Part shown: piece by piece, positions 61,080 to 64,000 of the stretch | Layout: every line of letters begins with the position of its first letter | How positions within the stretch are numbered: position 1 is the first letter of the stretch | Origin: Halobaculum sp. MBLA0147 | GTDB lineage: Archaea; Halobacteriota; Halobacteria; Halobacteriales; Haloferacaceae | Direction of reading: 5' to 3' | Assembly: GCF_041361345.1 (NCBI RefSeq) | Contig: NZ_JBGKAD010000001.1 | Location: 2,790,001-2,854,000 of the forward strand | DNA: 64,000 bases | The notes under the pieces: model-generated | Told to the model about the DNA's origin: nothing | Seen by the model: only the letters and a program-made list of their open reading frames with translations | Databases searched by the model: none | Program-made: the position numbers and the translations under genes

Positions 61080-62645
61080 TCACAGCGGAATCCCGACCAG
61101 TCGGTCGCCGAGCGTGGCGGCGGCCACGTCGGTGGTCCACCGTCGGTGAGCGTCCTCGCGGTCGGCCGGGGTGAGTCCGGTCACGAGCGTCCGCCGTGTC
61201 CCGTCGGTGAGGGTCCACGACACGACGCCGGTCTCGGCGTGTGCCACCACTCTCTCGTCGGCGGCGTAGACGAAGACCCCCTCGACACGCTCCGGCGCGG
61301 CCGTGTACGTTCGGAACGGTTCGTCGAACGGAAGGTCGTCTCGCCACCGTTCCGTACCGTCCCAGTCGACCGCGAGCACCGCTCCGTCGATCCCGAGTAC
61401 CGGACCGGCCTCCGTCGCGGCGAGCGCGACGCCCGAGCGTCGCCAGCGCTCGTCACCGTCGGTGTCCCGGCAGACGACGGTCGCCTCGCCCGGCCGCCCG
61501 ACCGTCGTGACGACGCCTCGATCTGCCACGGCCCCGCCGACTGCCGCCTCGCGAACCGCCGGTGTCGTGACGGTCCGGACGGCGGCGTCCGCTAACGAGA
61601 GGAAGACGACGGTCGCCGGGGGCTCGGTCGCATCGCGGTACTCCCAGTCGCCCGTCACGAGGTGGCCGTCGGCGACGTGGCCGCCGTAGCCGTCGACCTG
61701 CGCAGGGACCGTCCCACGACCGCGAACTCGTCCCGTCTCGGCGTCCACGACGACGACGCGGTCGCCACCCCACACCAGGAGTGTCTCGGCGGTCGGGGCC
61801 GTCACCCTCGCGTCGGTCGTTCCGTCCGGGAGCCGCGTCGCCCACAGCAGGCGGCCGGTTCGTGGGTCTCGGGCACGGAGTTCCGTCTCTCCGTCCTCTC
61901 CGAACCCCGTCTCCGTCCCAGTCGGCGTGGCGGAACTGGTCGTCTCGGGCTCTGTCGCCGTCGAATCCGTCTTCGGCGTCGCCGATCTCGTCTCGGTCGC
62001 GGCGGCCGACAGCGGCGCTCGCGGGGCACTCGCGTCCGCGAGCGTGACGACGGTCGCGGTCGCCTCGGCTCGCCAGACGACCTCCCGTGGTTCTCGGAGT
62101 CGCCACGACTCTTCACCGCTCCGGGCGTCGACACCGACGACGACCGGTTCCTCGGGCGTCTCGTCGCGCGAGGGGACGAGGACTACAGTTCCCTCGACGA
62201 CCGTCTCGACGTGTGTCGACCGCTCTCTCCGCCACAACTCCGTCCCGTTCTCGGGGTCGAACACCCGTACGGTGTCGGTCTCGTCACCGAACCCGCTGTC
62301 CGCGACGAGGACACCCCCGCGGGGGCTCACGAACCGATCGTCGGGCAGGTCGAACGCCCAGACACGCTCGCCGGTGCGGGCGTCGACCGCGCGGTGGCGG
62401 TACCGGCCGTCGGTCGCGCTCGCGAGGACGAAGTGGCCCGCACCGTCGGTGTAGAGGCGGTCCAGATCCGGTGCGGCCACCGACCACGCGACGCCGTCCT
62501 GTGGCGTCGGCGAGCCGTCGAGTGCGGGGTTGACCGTCGGTGTCCCACCGCCGTCCGGAGCGGCGCCGCCGAGTAGTCCTGTACAGCCAGCGAGCGACGC
62601 GAGACCGGCGAGACCGCCGGCTCGCAGGAGGGCACGTCGTCGCAC
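61080..62645 (-). CDS. PQQ-like beta-propeller lipoprotein (Tat-exported)
   Basis: The 521-residue product has a twin-arginine start (MRRRALLRAGG) and a lipobox LAGC near residue 21. Beta-propeller blades follow, with repeated VDARTGERVWAFDLP, VDARSGEESWRL and RDPRTGRLLWATRLP motifs typical of PQQ-binding-like repeats. It should sit on the outer membrane face, like BamB-type scaffolds. GTG 62645 is chosen because a reverse ctaattc box lies 23-29 bases upstream; an earlier GTG at 62666 would fall between box and transcript start. Confidence 0.88.
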   Translation of the reverse strand: MRRRALLRAGGLAGLASLAGCTGLLGGAAPDGGGTPTVNPALDGSPTPQDGVAWSVAAPDLDRLYTDGAGHFVLASATDGRYRHRAVDARTGERVWAFDLPDDRFVSPRGGVLVADSGFGDETDTVRVFDPENGTELWRRERSTHVETVVEGTVVLVPSRDETPEEPVVVGVDARSGEESWRLREPREVVWRAEATATVVTLADASAPRAPLSAAATETRSATPKTDSTATEPETTSSATPTGTETGFGEDGETELRARDPRTGRLLWATRLPDGTTDARVTAPTAETLLVWGGDRVVVVDAETGRVRGRGTVPAQVDGYGGHVADGHLVTGDWEYRDATEPPATVVFLSLADAAVRTVTTPAVREAAVGGAVADRGVVTTVGRPGEATVVCRDTDGDERWRRSGVALAATEAGPVLGIDGAVLAVDWDGTERWRDDLPFDEPFRTYTAAPERVEGVFVYAADERVVAHAETGVVSWTLTDGTRRTLVTGLTPADREDAHRRWTTDVAAATLGDRLVGIPL

Positions 62646-62732
62646 GCCGGTTCCCGGCGTGGCCACCGAATTAGCTGTTGTGGTCCGAGACGGAGCGCGA
62701 GGGGGCGAGCACGCTACCGCGGCACGCGCCGG

Positions 62733-63401
62733 TCACTCCCCGCCCGTCAGCCACAGTTTCGCGCTCACGACCGTCGCACCGGCGACGACGACGAGCAGCT
62801 GCCAGCCGGACCGCACCAGCGGGAACACCCGCTCGACGTCTTTCGGCTCCGAGCCGGCCGTCGGGTCGACACCCGTGCTGTAGTGAGTGTTGTCCGTCGT
62901 CTTCGGCTGGCTCCCGCCGCCTCCGCCACTGCTACCGCCGTCGCTCGGCGGCTCGGGCGAGAGGTCGACGAACGTCTGGACGAAGCCACGCTGGTTCGAG
63001 AGGATCGCGCGGCCGTTCGCGGTGTAGAACTGGTCGTGGACGGGCCACAGGAGGTTCGCGCCGTTGACCACGTAGTCGAGTCCGACCCCGGCGACGACGA
63101 ATCCCACGATCGCGACGGCGGCCGTCCACCCGCCACCGGCACCGAGGACGCGCCGGACGGTCGACCGCGGGCGCACCCGCAGGTCCACGGCGAGCAGCGC
63201 GGCCGCGAGTCCCGGCAGGAGGAGGTTGTGTCCGAGCGAGCGGTGCGCGCCGCGGATCACGGAGCCGAAGAACACGTCGAGGTCGGGGACGACGGCGACG
63301 GCGAGGATCAGGAGGACGGCACGACGGTCGAAGTAGTCGTCCGGCAACAGCGCGGCCGCGAGCAGTCCGGCGAGTGCGACGTGGACCAGTGTCGAGGGCA
63401 T
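62733..63401 (-). CDS. YdjM-type membrane-bound metal-dependent hydrolase
   Basis: This 222-residue membrane protein has the family residues MPSTLVHVALAG, AVVPDLDVFFGSV and HRSLGHNLL, which provide histidine and aspartate ligands at the membrane surface. It has about five hydrophobic helices and a Gly/Ser-rich external loop (about 155-172). YdjM/DUF457 proteins are annotated as metal-dependent hydrolases. The substrate is unknown. Confidence 0.88.
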   Translation of the reverse strand: MPSTLVHVALAGLLAAALLPDDYFDRRAVLLILAVAVVPDLDVFFGSVIRGAHRSLGHNLLLPGLAAALLAVDLRVRPRSTVRRVLGAGGGWTAAVAIVGFVVAGVGLDYVVNGANLLWPVHDQFYTANGRAILSNQRGFVQTFVDLSPEPPSDGGSSGGGGGSQPKTTDNTHYSTGVDPTAGSEPKDVERVFPLVRSGWQLLVVVAGATVVSAKLWLTGGE

Positions 63402-63512
63402 CCGTGTCGGCGGTGGACGCCGACCGAGAAGTGGGTTGTGCCGGGTCGTGGGAGTGTACGAGGTGTCGAGACGTGGCGGACGAGCGGACGGACCCCCGTC
63501 TCGTCCCCGAGC

Positions 63513-64000
63513 TCAGCTGTACCGCTCCTCTTCCCACGGGTTCGCGGTGTTCGAGTAGCCGCGCTTCTCCCAGTACCCACGCTCCGGCTCGGTGAGGAAC
63601 TCGACGCCTGTCACCCACTTGGCGCCCTTGTAGGCGTACTTGTGCGGGGTGACGACGCGCAGCGGCCCGCCGTGGTCCTCCGGGAGCGGCTCGCCGTCGT
63701 ACTCCCAGACGAACAGTACCTCCTCGCGGTCACACTCCGCGAGCGGGAGGTTCGTCGTGTACCCGTCCAGCGCGTGGAACATGACGTGGACCGCGTCGCC
63801 GCGGACCCCCGCCCGCTCGGCCAACTCCGGGAACGTGACCCCGGTGAACGTGCAGTCGAACCGCGACCAGCCAGTGACACAGTGGAAGTCCTGCCGCTGG
63901 GTGACCGACGGGAGCTCGCGGAACTCGTCGTAGTCGAAGGTCAGTTCCTCCTCGACGGCACCCCACACGTCGAACTGCCAGTCTTCGCGGGTCCAGTCCG
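63513..64000 (-). CDS. Sulfite oxidase-like molybdopterin oxidoreductase (5' end beyond window)
   Basis: The frame stays open to base 64000 (DWTREDWQFDVWG at the edge), so the N-terminus lies outside the window. About 162 residues are seen. The molybdenum-ligand cysteine is in QRQDFHCVTGWSRFD. VTFPELAERAGV, DGYTTNLPLAECDREEVL and TPHKYAYKGAKWVTGVEFL are typical of soluble sulfite oxidase/YedY-like domains. It would transfer oxygen to or from a sulfur or similar substrate. It is the second molybdopterin oxidoreductase of this superfamily in the window. Confidence 0.92.
   Translation of the reverse strand, partial: DWTREDWQFDVWGAVEEELTFDYDEFRELPSVTQRQDFHCVTGWSRFDCTFTGVTFPELAERAGVRGDAVHVMFHALDGYTTNLPLAECDREEVLFVWEYDGEPLPEDHGGPLRVVTPHKYAYKGAKWVTGVEFLTEPERGYWEKRGYSNTANPWEEERYS

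Overview
The window is chromosomal DNA from a halophilic archaeon (class Halobacteria). G+C is very high in most genes. The encoded proteins are strongly acidic, starts are often GTG, and many starts lie about 25-32 bases downstream of a TATA-like box with no ribosome binding site, as expected for leaderless haloarchaeal transcripts. Several genes belong to families I know mainly from Halobacteria (DUF5800-, DUF5822-, DUF5793-, DUF7527-like). I cannot fix the genus from sequence alone.

Most of the window is core chromosome. 0-5 kb: an RNA m5C methyltransferase with a separately encoded PUA-like partner, small membrane and acidic proteins, an HhH/RNase H-fold exonuclease and a family 2 glycosyltransferase. 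5-13 kb: cysS, a two-domain CbiX chelatase coupled to a DR2241-type Fe-S protein, DoxX and a Trm112-like zinc protein. 13-20 kb: a UbiA prenyltransferase, tRNA-Arg(GCG), an Agl23-type membrane glycosyltransferase, an alpha/beta hydrolase, panB and a HAD phosphatase. 20-31 kb: a winged-helix regulator, a threonine synthase-like enzyme, a 781-residue DUF7527-like coiled-coil protein, an AhpD-type peroxidase divergent from a cupin, ribosomal protein S8e, carB and an SDR enzyme.

From 31.5 to 37.3 kb lies an island of clearly lower G+C. It encodes a SUKH (SMI1/KNR4) immunity-type protein, an unrecognised 323-residue protein, and a DUF4157 'eCIS core domain' protein with an HELAH motif and a glycine-rich hydrophobic tail. 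A two-module AAA+ ATPase ending in an NTF2-like domain diverges from these. The genes are tightly coupled, and no sheath, tube or baseplate genes are present. This is the most unusual system in the window.

From 37 to 64 kb: halocyanin, a universal stress protein, two putative lipoproteins, a larE/RNA-ligase-like/Nmad3-like run, threonine aldolase, a GAF histidine kinase, a CBS-ParB fusion and an ABC exporter pair. These are followed by a BAAT-type thioesterase, a Rieske protein beside a cytochrome b-molybdopterin fusion, two overlapping presenilin-type proteases, an NYN nuclease with a PUA protein, a tRNA methylthiotransferase, two GNAT acetyltransferases, a YqcI/YcgG-isochorismatase pair and a sulfite oxidase-like gene cut by the window end.

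Short direct tandem repeats (unit 15-54 bp) recur in or beside at least ten intergenic regions, often touching a stop codon. The largest is a 26-bp array at 42.9-43.06 kb. A near-perfect dyad lies upstream of the carB TATA box.
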